DNA of 64,000 bases, from assembly GCF_000473265.1 (NCBI RefSeq), contig NZ_KI421511.1, forward strand, positions 617,980 through 681,979, written 5' to 3'. The notes under the pieces were generated by a model, which was given only the letters and a program-made list of their open reading frames with translations, searched no databases and had not been told where the DNA came from. Each line of letters opens with the position of its first letter. Position 1 is the stretch's first letter. A program made the position numbers and the translations under genes. The DNA comes from Amycolatopsis thermoflava N1165 (GTDB taxonomy: Bacteria > Actinomycetota > Actinomycetes > Mycobacteriales > Pseudonocardiaceae). Shown here piece after piece: positions 32,967 to 41,266 of the stretch.

Positions 32967-33707
32967 ATGGTGCCCGTCCAGGAGCTGGCTCTGGGCCTGA
33001 GGCGCGTGTTGGCGCTGATCACCGCCGCGCGGGAGGTGCTTGCCCGGGCACACGAGCTGGTCGGCGAGGCCACGCAGGTGTGGAAGGCTGCCTTGGACGG
33101 CACCGCCGACCCCGAACTCGCGCAACTACCCTCGCAGGGTGAGGCGGCAACTTCGGCGATTACGGAGCGGATCGCGACGTTGCGACAAGCCGAGCACGTG
33201 CTACGTACCTATCTCGGCAGTCTCGGTGTCGGTGAGGACTCGCCCGCCCCTCCGGCCGTACAGCCACATCGGAGGAGCCCCGAACTCGGTGTGCGGGTGG
33301 AGCAGGCGAGGCAGCGTGTCGGTCGGGCGACGGCCGCTGGGAGTGAGGCGCGCGGCGAGTGGGCGCGCTCTGATGGCTGGTCAGTCCGGGTCACCAGCGG
33401 CTTGAGCGACGAGCATCATGACGCCGTGGTGCGCTTCGCGCGGAGCAGTAGACTCCCGCCCGCCGTGACCCGGCTGGCGCGGCACGTCGAGGTCAAGGTG
33501 GCGGTCGCGATGCGTGAACAGGGGTTGCGGGACGAGACGGTGGTGATCGACCGCCAGATATGTGGGACGCGACCATTCGACCAGGCGCAGCCGTTCACCT
33601 GTGACAAGTACCTTGCGCGTTTCCTCCCTCCGGGAGCGCGGTTGCGCGTGGTGCAGGCGGACGGCACGGTAGCTACCTACACCGGGAAGGACGAGGGATC
33701 CGAATGA
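32967..33707 (+). CDS. DddA/SCP1.201-like nucleic acid deaminase toxin
   Basis: A 246-residue protein. The first ~90 residues are helical and resemble the N-terminal helical module of small actinomycete secreted toxins. A linker follows, then a C-terminal deaminase domain of the SCP1.201-like family (the DddA double-stranded DNA cytosine deaminase group): zinc/catalytic HVE at residues 173-175, then VAVAMREQGL and the closing KYLARFLPPGARLRVV. The second zinc pair is Cys199 and Cys212, a C-x12-C spacing instead of the short C-x2-C or C-x3-C usual in the family. No signal peptide is seen. Its stop overlaps an immunity-like gene. Confidence 0.75.
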   Translation: MVPVQELALGLRRVLALITAAREVLARAHELVGEATQVWKAALDGTADPELAQLPSQGEAATSAITERIATLRQAEHVLRTYLGSLGVGEDSPAPPAVQPHRRSPELGVRVEQARQRVGRATAAGSEARGEWARSDGWSVRVTSGLSDEHHDAVVRFARSSRLPPAVTRLARHVEVKVAVAMREQGLRDETVVIDRQICGTRPFDQAQPFTCDKYLARFLPPGARLRVVQADGTVATYTGKDEGSE

Positions 33708-34078
33708 CGCTCATGGCGGCTGTGCCCACGTTTCGCGATGGTGTGCCGGGTGGTGAGACCGTCGACGTCACAGGTGATGAGGACGTGACACGCCTGGTCG
33801 AACTGCTGGCGCAGCCGTGGGCGGACACGGGCAGCATTCAGACCGATGACGCGGTTCTGGACGTGCACGTGCACGAGGGCTGGGGGTATCTGCTCTACTC
33901 CGGCGCGGCTGGATATCTCGTCACCGATGGGGATCCGGAATCGCCCTCCGCGCCGTCGGAGACGGGGTTTCCCGCTGGGAGCGGGCTTCCTCTCGAGCGG
34001 ATCACCGAAGCCGTTCGCGAATTCGTTCGGACCCGGCGGCTGCCAGGTGCTGTGCCCTGGCGTGACATGGGTGCATGA
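33704..34078 (+). CDS. Imm1-like immunity protein for the deaminase toxin
   Basis: This 124-residue acidic protein begins inside the toxin stop (ATGA overlap), the usual toxin-immunity arrangement. DAVLDVHVHEGWGYLLYSGAAGYLVTDG and the C-terminal RITEAVREFVRTRRLPGAVPW fit the Imm1 family, found next to SCP1.201-like deaminases. It should bind and block the deaminase in the producing cell. Family assignment is by pattern and context. Confidence 0.7.
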   Translation: MTLMAAVPTFRDGVPGGETVDVTGDEDVTRLVELLAQPWADTGSIQTDDAVLDVHVHEGWGYLLYSGAAGYLVTDGDPESPSAPSETGFPAGSGLPLERITEAVREFVRTRRLPGAVPWRDMGA

Positions 34079-34092
34079 CACCTGGTGGAAAA

Positions 34093-34131
34093 GGGGCTGC
34101 CGCCCCCTGGAAGGCAGGAGGCGGCAGCCCC
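34093..34131. terminator. Bidirectional terminator
   Basis: GGGGCTGCCGCC (34093-34104) pairs with GGCGGCAGCCCC (34120-34131), a perfect 12-bp stem with a 15-nt loop between the convergent immunity gene and the DUF11 protein gene. Confidence 0.75.
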
Positions 34132-34141
34132 AGGATCGAGG

Positions 34142-35416
34142 TCAGCGGCTGCTGTTCCGGCGGCGGCGCAGCGCGAAACGGCCACCGGCGAGCGCCAGCG
34201 CTCCCGCCGCCAGCGGCGCCGCGAACATCGGCACCACCACGGTCGTCACCGTGTTCGAGTTGTCGTTGTCCGGGTTCGGATCCTCCTCGTTGCCCCGCAC
34301 CTTCGCGGTGTTGAACAGGGTCTGCACACTGCCGTCGGCAGTGCCGGACACCGTGATCGTCGTGCTGTCACCCACACCGAGCGAGCCGCCGGTGCAGGTC
34401 AACACCATGTTGGCCACCGCGCAGCCGGGCGAACTCGTCGTCACGTTCGTCAGGCCCGCCGGAATCGAATCCGTCACGGTGTAACCGCTCGACGTGCCCG
34501 GGCCGTTGTTCAGCACCGTGAGCGTGTAGGTGACGGTCTCACCGTTGTTCACCTGCGCCGGACCGTCCTTGACGATCCCCAGGTCCGTCGGCTGCGCGAC
34601 GCACGAGGCCGCGTCGTTGCCGCCGGAGGCCGGGCCCGTCTGGGTGGAGATGATCTGGAAGGCCGGGTTCGCGGAGGCGGGGTTGGTCACCTGCAGCCGG
34701 TAGAGCGTGCCGTTGTTCTCGTACATGCCGAGGTCGCCGTTGCCGTAGGCGAACACGCCGCCGAAGGTCCCGGCGGGCAGGCCGGCGTTGAAGTTCTCGA
34801 CCGCGCCGGTGTTCGGGTTGACCCGCGTCACGGTGCCGTTGGTCGCGACACCCCACAGATAGCCGTCGGCGAACACGAAGTCGGCGTAGGAGGTGCTGCC
34901 GTTGAGGTCGATGCGCTTGACCACGCTGTTCGTCACAGGGTCGACGACCCAGATGTACGGTGCGGTCCCCAGCGCCACGTAGAAGTTGCCCTGGTCGTCG
35001 AACGTACCGACGTTGTAGCCGGTGATCGTCACCCCGTTGACGACCGTGCCAGGTGCGGGCAGCCCGGCCGGCGGGCCGAACCCGGTCGCGGTGCCGTCGG
35101 AGTTGATCCGCCACAGCCCGCCGTTGGTGCCCCGGATGCCGTAGAGGTAGTTGTCGACCGTGTTGTAACCGATCGCGTTGTAGTTGTCGATCGCCGGAGC
35201 ACCGATCGGGCTGAAGGTGATGTTGCCCTCGCCGAAAGTGCCGCCGTAGAGCTGCCCCTGCGTGTTGTTGTTCACCGCCTGCGCCAGGAAAACCTGGCCG
35301 GTGCAGACGAACGGCGCGGCCGACGCCGTGCCCGCGCCGGTGAACACCAACCCGCCCGCCATCGCGGACGCGGCCAGGGTCAGCATCCCCGCGCGCTTCA
35401 ACTGTTGAACGACCAC
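34142..35416 (-). CDS. Secreted surface protein: beta-propeller-like domain plus DUF11
   Basis: A 424-residue exported protein. Residues ~1-33 are a signal peptide ending near GTASAAP. The next ~250 residues form repeats of the DUF6923/six-bladed propeller type (for example LYGIRGTNGGLWRINSDGT and GNFYVALGTAPYIWVVD). A DUF11 domain follows (DLGIVKDGPAQVNNGETVTYTLTV, cut across residues ~285-310), then a C-terminal hydrophobic helix (MFAAPLAAGALALAG) and an Arg-rich tail, a cell-surface anchor pattern without LPXTG. The GTG at 35416 has GGAAGGA 5-6 bp upstream. It may act in adhesion or the cell envelope. Confidence 0.85.
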   Translation of the reverse strand: MVVQQLKRAGMLTLAASAMAGGLVFTGAGTASAAPFVCTGQVFLAQAVNNNTQGQLYGGTFGEGNITFSPIGAPAIDNYNAIGYNTVDNYLYGIRGTNGGLWRINSDGTATGFGPPAGLPAPGTVVNGVTITGYNVGTFDDQGNFYVALGTAPYIWVVDPVTNSVVKRIDLNGSTSYADFVFADGYLWGVATNGTVTRVNPNTGAVENFNAGLPAGTFGGVFAYGNGDLGMYENNGTLYRLQVTNPASANPAFQIISTQTGPASGGNDAASCVAQPTDLGIVKDGPAQVNNGETVTYTLTVLNNGPGTSSGYTVTDSIPAGLTNVTTSSPGCAVANMVLTCTGGSLGVGDSTTITVSGTADGSVQTLFNTAKVRGNEEDPNPDNDNSNTVTTVVVPMFAAPLAAGALALAGGRFALRRRRNSSR

Positions 35417-36028
35417 TGATCTTCCTTCCGGTGTGCGGAACGGTCATCCGGAAGGACAGGACGATCTAGAGCGAACATGTCGCGTTCCCCCGCGGAGGGG
35501 AGGCCCCGACGGGGTGTCCTTTGCGGTTGTCGCGGCTCTGCCGCCCGGGGCAAGGGGCATCCCGGCCGTGCCCGTTCATTAAGTTCCCCGCGCGGTGCCC
35601 GCGCGCTCGTGCACCGCATCGGGGAGCGGATCCAAGCGGACACCCGGCTCCTGAACAGTCTGCGGCGCGCGGGGGTGCGGCCCGGCGCGGTCGTGAGTGA
35701 CGTCGTCACCCAACGGGTGTTCGTCGGCGCCGGCAGGGAGACCGCCGAACTCCGTCAGCAGGCCGCCTCGCGCGTCTAAGTGGTCAAGTGGTGAACCGAG
35801 CCTGCCCCGGCTCGTCGGGTCCGGCCTCGACGAGGTGGCCTGATTGGTTTCGGACCCAGTGTCGCGAACGAAGGGAGACCCTTCTCGGCGGCGGAGACAT
35901 GGGGTGGCCGGGTCATGGCAGGCAGGCAGCACAAGGGGCGGGCCGCTGGCGCTGCCCCGGGAGCGGGGTGCGATCCGGGGCGATCACTCGGTCGTCCATC
36001 GCCGTTGGTTTCGCCGTGGGCAGCTGAC
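35417..36028. other. Long intergenic stretch with a possible protein remnant
   Basis: About 610 bp without a convincing intact gene. On the plus strand near 35610-35779 the frame reads RIGERIQADTRLLNSLRRAG followed by VRPGAVVSDVV and ends at 35779; it resembles the C-terminal SH3-like part of a DtxR-type metal regulator, but the N-terminal 150 residues are absent, so at best it is a remnant. I see nothing convincing from 35780 to 36028. Confidence 0.3.
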
Positions 36029-36061
36029 GCCGAGGAGCCGGTTGTTGCCCGGCTCCTCGGC
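36029..36061 (-). terminator. Terminator of the minus-strand XRE unit
   Basis: GCCGAGGAGCCGG (36029-36041) and its complement (36049-36061) form a perfect 13-bp stem with a 7-nt loop, 22 bp after the stop of the duplicated-motif gene at 36084. Confidence 0.75.
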
Positions 36062-36083
36062 GAGAGCCTCAACGCCCGATGCG

Positions 36084-36443
36084 CTACACGGATTGTTCGA
36101 TGTGCTCGAAGATGTCCGCGTCGGTGGCTTTCTGCCAGTCGGGAAGGTCGTGCCAGTCGGCGACGTAGGAGGGTTTCGGGTCGGGAAAGTGCTTGAAGAT
36201 CTGGCCGATCCAGCAGAGCGCGACGAATCGTCCTTTTTGGTCGCGGGTCAGCTTGCTGGTAGCGCCGCCGGTCGCCGTGACGAAGGCACGGACTTGGTCG
36301 TACACCGCGGCAGCCGCCTCCCGTTCCCAGTCCGGGGTGTCCTCCCAGGGCGCGATATAGCCGGGCTTGGGCTGGCCGGGGTAGTGCTTGTTGACGCCGG
36401 CGATCCAGGCTTCCCGGAAGGTGCGGCCTCCGTCGTGTGTCAT
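36084..36443 (-). CDS. Hypothetical protein with an internal duplication
   Basis: A 119-residue soluble protein made of two related halves. Each contains K-H-aromatic-P, then PKPxY and WxDxPDW: KHYPGQPKPGYIAPWEDTPDW in the first, KHFPDPKPSYVADWHDLPDW in the second, each followed by an acidic helix. I do not recognise a named family. It starts 13 bp after the XRE-TPR regulator stop with AAGGAGCACG before the ATG, so it is probably co-transcribed with it. A nucleic acid or protein binding module is possible, but nothing here proves it. Confidence 0.65.
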   Translation of the reverse strand: MTHDGGRTFREAWIAGVNKHYPGQPKPGYIAPWEDTPDWEREAAAAVYDQVRAFVTATGGATSKLTRDQKGRFVALCWIGQIFKHFPDPKPSYVADWHDLPDWQKATDADIFEHIEQSV

Positions 36444-36456
36444 TCGTGCTCCTTGC

Positions 36457-37746
36457 TCACGTCAGGGTGCTGAGTGCGTGGATGTCGGCGGTCAACTGCC
36501 GGATCCGCGGGTGCGCAGGCGTGCGGGAGAGGTGTTGCTGGAGTACCTGCAGTTTGCGGATCACGACGGCGGAGCCGGTTTGGCGGGCGATGGACACGGC
36601 GGTGCCGGCGTAGGCGGCGACTTGGTCCGGATCTTGCCGCTTCAGCCCGAGAAGTGCGAGGTCGGTGACCACGGCGGCTTCGCGCCGCAGGGTCAGGCCC
36701 GACTGGAGCGCGTCGGTCAGCGCCCTTTCGGCGAGGTCGGTCCGGCCGAGGGAGAGGTAGCAGGTGCCGCGCAGTTCGGGCAGGCGTGAGCCATCGAACC
36801 GCAGCCAACCCCGGTTGGACGGGGGCTGCGGGAGCTGCAGCACTTCGGTTGCGGTGTCGAGCGCCCGCTGGCAGGCGTCGAGATCGCCCAGCCCAGCGTG
36901 AGTTTCTGCTTGCACAGCGGCGATCCAGTGCCGGGTGGGCAGACTGGGATCACCTCGCCGGGCAAGCGTTGCGGCGAGGTCGAGGAGAGGGGCCGCGTCG
37001 CTGAACCGGCGTTCGTAGACGGCGATGTAGGCGTGCCGGGTCAGCGCGCACGCCCACAGGTCGATCGCGCTCGATTCTTTGCCGGCGGTGGCCGCCAAGG
37101 TGTAGCAGTGTGCGGCGTCGCCATAGCGGTCCGCGTCGAAGAGGATTTCGCCGGCCAGCTGGAAGAGGTCAGCCGCGAGTGCGCAGAGGTGCTGCCGGGT
37201 GTGAGGGGTCTGTGCCTGCGTCAAGGCTTCGGACAGGATCTCGAGCTGCGCACGAACCGGCGGCAGCACCGTGCCCTTGCTCGGAGCGAGCGCGTAGGCC
37301 CGCCACAGGTACCGGTTGAGCTGGGAGTAGGCTGCGACCGTGGCCGAGTTGGCGGTGGTGCGGCCGACGGATTCGGTGACAGCGTCCGCGGGTTCCGGGA
37401 GACTCAGGAAGGCTCCGGCCATGCTGAACAGCCGCAGCAAACTTCGCCGGTTCATATCGTCTTCCTCTGACGGATCGCCGGGCGGCACGTGCACCACCCG
37501 CTGCTCAGAAGGGGCCGGCCTCTGGCTGTTCCGGCGGATGTCCGGAGACAGCAAGGCTCCGAGTTCCTCGAGCGTGACACCAAGGGCCTTGGCGATGCGC
37601 CCTCGACGCCAGGGCTGCGGGGTCAACTCGCCGCGTTCCCACCGTCCCACGGTGGTGAACTCGACACCCACCGCCGTCGCGAACGCTTCCTGGGTGTAGC
37701 CCATCAGGCAGCGTTGCGCGATGAACGCATCCCGTCGCTCACCCAT
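36457..37746 (-). CDS. XRE-family regulator with TPR-like region
   Basis: A ~429-residue protein. The N-terminal helix-turn-helix (GYTQEAFATAVGVEFTTVGRWERGELTPQPW) is a textbook XRE domain, followed by a Pro-rich linker and a helical TPR-type region with repeats such as LAALGDLDACQRALDTATEV-like units (GLGDLDACQRALDTA). The ATG at 37746 follows AGGGGAAG; an upstream frame to 37800 is unlikely. It is divergent from a glycine-rich-domain-like gene, and the duplicated-motif gene follows it in the same unit. Ligand unknown. Confidence 0.85.
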   Translation of the reverse strand: MGERRDAFIAQRCLMGYTQEAFATAVGVEFTTVGRWERGELTPQPWRRGRIAKALGVTLEELGALLSPDIRRNSQRPAPSEQRVVHVPPGDPSEEDDMNRRSLLRLFSMAGAFLSLPEPADAVTESVGRTTANSATVAAYSQLNRYLWRAYALAPSKGTVLPPVRAQLEILSEALTQAQTPHTRQHLCALAADLFQLAGEILFDADRYGDAAHCYTLAATAGKESSAIDLWACALTRHAYIAVYERRFSDAAPLLDLAATLARRGDPSLPTRHWIAAVQAETHAGLGDLDACQRALDTATEVLQLPQPPSNRGWLRFDGSRLPELRGTCYLSLGRTDLAERALTDALQSGLTLRREAAVVTDLALLGLKRQDPDQVAAYAGTAVSIARQTGSAVVIRKLQVLQQHLSRTPAHPRIRQLTADIHALSTLT

Positions 37747-37883
37747 ATCGGCTTCCCCTCTCGTCCTCGGGAGCCACGATAACGAGCAACCGAAGGTCAC
37801 TGATCACCGACCGGGCATCGGCACCTGATCGGACCAACGGCCGCGCTGACGTTGTTTTCGCAGCTCAGCGCAGTGTCGCCGCG

Positions 37884-37911
37884 TTGACGCCGTGTCGACG
37901 CATCCTGTACG
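37884..37911 (+). promoter_or_regulatory. Sigma70-type promoter candidate
   Basis: TTGACG (37884-37889), a 16-bp spacer and TGTACG (37906-37911) lie 88 bp upstream of the gene starting at 37999, in the gap between divergent units. Confidence 0.4.
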
Positions 37912-37998
37912 CGCTGGGTGCGGAGAGGGGCGCCCGCTCTACTGGATCCGTCAGCGGCCGAGCAGCGGCCGGTGACAACTGACCGAATGGAGGAGCGC

Positions 37999-38475
37999 AT
38001 GACCGCGGTGATGAATGGTCCGGTGACCGGCCGCTCGCTCGTCTCGCACGAGCTGTTCAACCGCCTTGCCCGTCGCCTCGCCGTCGAGGAGAAGCTGGAT
38101 CCGGGACTGTCGGAGCGCATCGTGGATCAGGCTCTGGCATTCCTGGCGGCCTGCGCGACCAACTGCGGTGCACCGCTGGCTCCCAGTGAACTGGTCGACC
38201 TGGGCTGGCACACCTTCGTCCTGCACACCAAGGACTACGCCGAGTTCTGTGACCGCGTGGCGGGACGTTTCCTCCACCACGTCCCGACCGACGAGAGCGA
38301 CCCGAGCGCCGGCGGCCCTGCCGCCCGGGACACCCTGGTTCGTACGATGTCCGCGATCAGGGGAGCGGGCTACACCCTGGACGTTGACCTCTGGCCCCAC
38401 TCGGATGCCGATCACGTCAACTGCTCACAATGCAAGAATGGCTGCTACGACGACCCGCCGCCGGCGCAGTGCTAG
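37999..38475 (+). CDS. Glycine-rich-domain (GRDP/DUF1399)-like small protein
   Basis: A 158-residue protein with the segment LVDLGWHTFVLHTKDYAEFCDRVAGRFLHHVP (residues ~70-100), whose WHTF..LHT..YAEFC pattern is that of the glycine-rich domain-containing/DUF1399 family. A Cys-rich tail (CSQCKNGC) ends it and could bind a metal. The ATG at 37999 is chosen because GGAGG is 5 bp upstream; the ATG at 37987 would remove it. It is divergent from an XRE-TPR regulator and followed after 11 bp by an APH-fold gene. Biochemical role unknown. Confidence 0.7.
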   Translation: MTAVMNGPVTGRSLVSHELFNRLARRLAVEEKLDPGLSERIVDQALAFLAACATNCGAPLAPSELVDLGWHTFVLHTKDYAEFCDRVAGRFLHHVPTDESDPSAGGPAARDTLVRTMSAIRGAGYTLDVDLWPHSDADHVNCSQCKNGCYDDPPPAQC

Positions 38476-38486
38476 AGGGGGATTCG

Positions 38487-39410
38487 ATGGTTAGTCGGCC
38501 GTGGGGTGAGTTGCCCGTCGCGGCGCGCGCGGCGATCGAACGGCGAACGGGGCCGGTCGTGCGTGCCGAAATCCCGTCGGCGGGCCGCAACTCCGATTTC
38601 TCGGCGACGCTGCATCTGCGCGATGGCGGCCGGGTTTTCTGCAAGGGCATCGCCGACGCTGGTGGCCGCCGGGGCGCGATGCACCGCCACGAGGCCGAGG
38701 TCAACGCATGCCTACCCGCCGTGATCGCGCCGCGGTTGCTGTGGCGGGTCGAGGTCGGGGAGTGGCTGCTGCTGGGGTTCGAGTGCGTTGCCGGTCGGCA
38801 CACCGACCTCGCGCCGGGGTCGCCCGATCCGGCGACGATCGTGCCCGTGCTCGACGTCATGGCCGAGGAGCTGGCGGCGTGCCCGGTGAAAGCGCCGCTG
38901 CTGGCCGAGCAGTGGGGGCGGCTGGCGGCGTGGCGCAGGCTGGCGAAGGACCTTCCGCCCGGTCTGGACCCGTGGGCCCAGGACCATCTCGACGAGCTGG
39001 TGGCGGGGGAGGCGCGCGCGATCGAGCTGGTCGCCGGTGACCACCTGGTGCACACCGACCTGCACTCGCTCAACATCCTTGTCGGCGACGGCGGCGCTCG
39101 GGTGGTGGACTGGGCCTGGTCGCGGCGGGGCAACCCGGCCGTGGACACGGCGTTCCTCATACCCCGGCTCATCGCCGCGGGCCACGAGCCGGAAGCTGCG
39201 GAACGGTGGGCCGAGGCGGTGCTGTGCTGGCGGGCCACGCCAGCCGCGGCACGGACCGCGTTCGCCATCGCCATCTGGGGTATCTGGCAACTGCTCGAAC
39301 GGGACCATCCACTGCCGCACCGACCGGCCCTCACCGCTGCCGCGCGGGCGTGGGCGCTCCACCGTCTCGACCAGCGCGACCATGGCCCGACCGGCGGTGG
39401 CCAAGGTTGA
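38487..39410 (+). CDS. Aminoglycoside phosphotransferase (APH)-fold family protein
   Basis: The 307-residue protein has the catalytic HTDLHSLNIL (HxDxxxxN) near residue 190 and ARVVDWAWSRRGNPAVD (metal-binding Asp) shortly after. The N-terminal lobe has FSATLHLRDGGRVFCKG for nucleotide binding. The substrate is unknown; it could phosphorylate a metabolite or an antibiotic. GAGGGGG precedes the ATG at 38487. It lies in a unit with the GRDP-like gene and its stop codon falls inside the operator of the following toxin-antitoxin pair. Confidence 0.85.
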   Translation: MVSRPWGELPVAARAAIERRTGPVVRAEIPSAGRNSDFSATLHLRDGGRVFCKGIADAGGRRGAMHRHEAEVNACLPAVIAPRLLWRVEVGEWLLLGFECVAGRHTDLAPGSPDPATIVPVLDVMAEELAACPVKAPLLAEQWGRLAAWRRLAKDLPPGLDPWAQDHLDELVAGEARAIELVAGDHLVHTDLHSLNILVGDGGARVVDWAWSRRGNPAVDTAFLIPRLIAAGHEPEAAERWAEAVLCWRATPAAARTAFAIAIWGIWQLLERDHPLPHRPALTAAARAWALHRLDQRDHGPTGGGQG

Positions 39411-39435
39411 CCAACCTGGGTTGGTCAAGTACCGT
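39407..39435 (+). promoter_or_regulatory. Promoter and operator of the Phd/VapC pair
   Basis: TTGACCAACC (39407-39416) and GGTTGGTCAA (39419-39428) are perfect 10-bp arms with a 2-bp gap. TTGACC (39407-39412), 17 bp and TACCGT (39430-39435) form a good sigma70-type promoter, so the palindrome fills the spacer. The antitoxin GTG is 7 nt after the -10, implying a leaderless mRNA and autorepression. Confidence 0.75.
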
Positions 39436-39442
39436 TGACCTG

Positions 39443-39670
39443 GTGGAGCGGACGGTGAAGGTGCAGGAGGCCAAGACGCGGCTGTCCGCGATCCTGGCGG
39501 ACGTCGAGCGGGGCGAGGAGGTCGTCATCGCACGAGGGGATGTGCCGGTGGCCCGGCTGGTGCCGTTCCAGGAGCCGCCGGAAAGGGAGTTGGGGTTCGT
39601 CCCCTACCGGGTTCCGGACTCGTTCGACGAGCCGCTTCCCGAGGACGAACTCGCGGCATGGGAGGCGTGA
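39443..39670 (+). CDS. Phd/YefM-type antitoxin
   Basis: A 75-residue antitoxin. The N-terminal VKVQEAKTRLSAILADVERGEEVVIARGDVPVARLVP (residues ~4-40) is the Phd/YefM DNA-binding fold, and the acidic C-terminal tail (DSFDEPLPEDELAAWE) is the usual toxin-wrapping region. It should neutralise the PIN toxin downstream and repress the shared promoter. The GTG at 39443 is fixed by the -10 box 7 nt upstream. The toxin ATG lies within its last codons. Confidence 0.88.
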   Translation: MERTVKVQEAKTRLSAILADVERGEEVVIARGDVPVARLVPFQEPPERELGFVPYRVPDSFDEPLPEDELAAWEA

Positions 39671-40065
39671 CGCCGCGACGGTTGATGCTCGACACGCACG
39701 TGCTGCTGTGGGCGTTGACCGATCCGGACCGGCTCTCCGATCAGGTCCGCGCCGCGGTCGCCGATCGCCGCACGGAGCTGTTCGTCTCCGCGGCCTCGGC
39801 GTGGGAGATCGCGACCAAGCAACGACTGGGCAAGCTGCCGCAAGCCGAGGTGCTGGTGCGCGCGTACCGGCAGCACCTCGCGCGACTGGCCGTGGACAGT
39901 GTCCCTGTGACGGACGAGCACAGTCTTCTCGCGGGCTCGATGGAGTGGAAGCACCGCGACCCGTTCGACCGGATGATCGCCGCGCAGTGCATGACGGAAT
40001 CGCTGCCGCTGGTGACCGCCGACGAGGCCTTCCAGACCGTGGCTGGGGTTCAGGTGCTGTGGTGA
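39658..40065 (+). CDS. VapC-type PIN-domain ribonuclease toxin
   Basis: A 135-residue PIN-domain protein. All four acidic positions are present: LMLDTHVLLWAL, SAWEIATK, DPFDRMIAAQ and TADEAF. PIN toxins cut RNA, often tRNA or rRNA, when the antitoxin is lost. The start is uncertain: ATG at 39658 or GTG at 39667 (overlapping the antitoxin TGA). This pair looks intact, unlike the broken one at 14.3 kb. Confidence 0.9.
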   Translation: MGGVTPRRLMLDTHVLLWALTDPDRLSDQVRAAVADRRTELFVSAASAWEIATKQRLGKLPQAEVLVRAYRQHLARLAVDSVPVTDEHSLLAGSMEWKHRDPFDRMIAAQCMTESLPLVTADEAFQTVAGVQVLW

Positions 40066-40120
40066 TCGTGCCGAACCGAGTTCGCCGAGCATCGCGCCGG
40101 ATCAGGGCGCACAACTGAGG

Positions 40121-40194
40121 GGTTCTGAGAGAACCTCCCACCCACCGGGCTTGCGGTGCTTCCCTGGATCGTGAAAGACATCCGAACGATCCAG
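40121..40194. promoter_or_regulatory. Two dyads before the CAD-type alcohol dehydrogenase
   Basis: GGTTCT-GAG-AGAACC (40121-40135) could be a weak terminator of the toxin gene. CTGGATCGT (40164-40172) and ACGATCCAG (40186-40194) are perfect 9-bp arms with a 13-bp spacer, 13 bp before the dehydrogenase start, suited to an operator or a leader hairpin. Confidence 0.4.
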
Positions 40195-40206
40195 TGAAGG
40201 ACCTTG

Positions 40207-41253
40207 ATGACTGCTGTGCACGCCTACATCGCCCGATCCGCGACCGGGCCGCTGGCACCGGGGACGATCGAGCGACGTGCGGTCGGCCCGAAGGATGTGC
40301 GCATCGACATCCGCTGGGCCGGCATCTGCCACTCCGACATCCACACCGTGCGCGGTGACTGGGGCCCGCAGCCGTACCCGCTGACTGTGGGGCACGAGAT
40401 CGCGGGCGTGGTCGCCGAGGTCGGCTCCGAGGTGACCCGCTACCAGGTCGGCGACCGGGTCGGCGTCGGCTGCATGGTCAACTCCTGCGGCAAGTGCGTC
40501 AACTGCCAGGCCGGTGACGAGCAGTACTGCACCGAGGGCATGGTCGCCACCTACGGCGCGGTCGACCGGGACGGCACCATCACCCAGGGCGGTTACTCCA
40601 CCGGGGTGGTCGTGGACGAGGACTTCGTGCTGCGCATCCCGGAGGCGATCCCGTTCGACAAGGCCGCGCCACTGCTGTGCGCGGGCATCACCACCTACTC
40701 GCCGCTCAAGCGGTGGGGCGCCGGCCCCGGCAAGAAGGTCGCGGTCGTCGGCATGGGCGGCCTCGGCCACATGGCCGTGAAGTTCGCGCACGCGATGGGC
40801 GCCGAGGTGACCGTGCTGTCCCGGACGCTGAGCAAGCGCGAGGACGGGCTGCGGCTCGGCGCGGACCACTACCACGCCACCAGCGACCCGGCGACGTTCG
40901 AGACCCTGGCCGGCCGGTTCGACCTGATCGTCAACACGGTCAGCGCCCCGATCCCGGTGGATGCCTACCTCGGCCTGCTCGCCGTGGACGGCGCTCTGGT
41001 CAACGTCGGCGCGCCGGCCGAGCCGCTGAGCCTGCAGGTCATGTCGCTGATCGGAGGCCGGCGCTCCTACGCCGGGTCGATGATCGGCGGCATCGCCGAG
41101 ACCCAGGAGATGCTCGACTACTGCGCCGAGCAGGGCATCGCTCCCGAGGTCGAGATCATCCCCGCCGATCAGATCAACCAGGCGTGGGACCGGGTCCTGG
41201 CCTCGGACGTGCGGTACCGGTTCGTGATCGACACCACCACTCTCGCCGCCTGA
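40207..41253 (+). CDS. CAD-type zinc alcohol dehydrogenase (aldehyde reductase, YahK-like)
   Basis: A 348-residue zinc alcohol dehydrogenase of the cinnamyl-alcohol group. Catalytic zinc ligands are in [13 protein letters not shown] and GHEIAG, structural zinc cysteines in [15 protein letters not shown], and the cofactor motif is [15 protein letters not shown]. This group usually reduces aldehydes to alcohols with NADPH. GAAGGA precedes the ATG at 40207. It is a single gene with its own terminator, lying just before the IS5 element. Confidence 0.9.
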   Translation: MTAVHAYIARSATGPLAPGTIERRAVGPKDVRIDIRWAGICHSDIHTVRGDWGPQPYPLTVGHEIAGVVAEVGSEVTRYQVGDRVGVGCMVNSCGKCVNCQAGDEQYCTEGMVATYGAVDRDGTITQGGYSTGVVVDEDFVLRIPEAIPFDKAAPLLCAGITTYSPLKRWGAGPGKKVAVVGMGGLGHMAVKFAHAMGAEVTVLSRTLSKREDGLRLGADHYHATSDPATFETLAGRFDLIVNTVSAPIPVDAYLGLLAVDGALVNVGAPAEPLSLQVMSLIGGRRSYAGSMIGGIAETQEMLDYCAEQGIAPEVEIIPADQINQAWDRVLASDVRYRFVIDTTTLAA

Positions 41254-41266
41254 GTGGACACCACGT

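Noticed and set aside
35477-35779. A complete small regulator gene
   Set aside because: Only the last ~55 residues look like protein; the N-terminal part is Arg/Gly/Pro-rich filler without a start signal, so it is reported only as a possible remnant.
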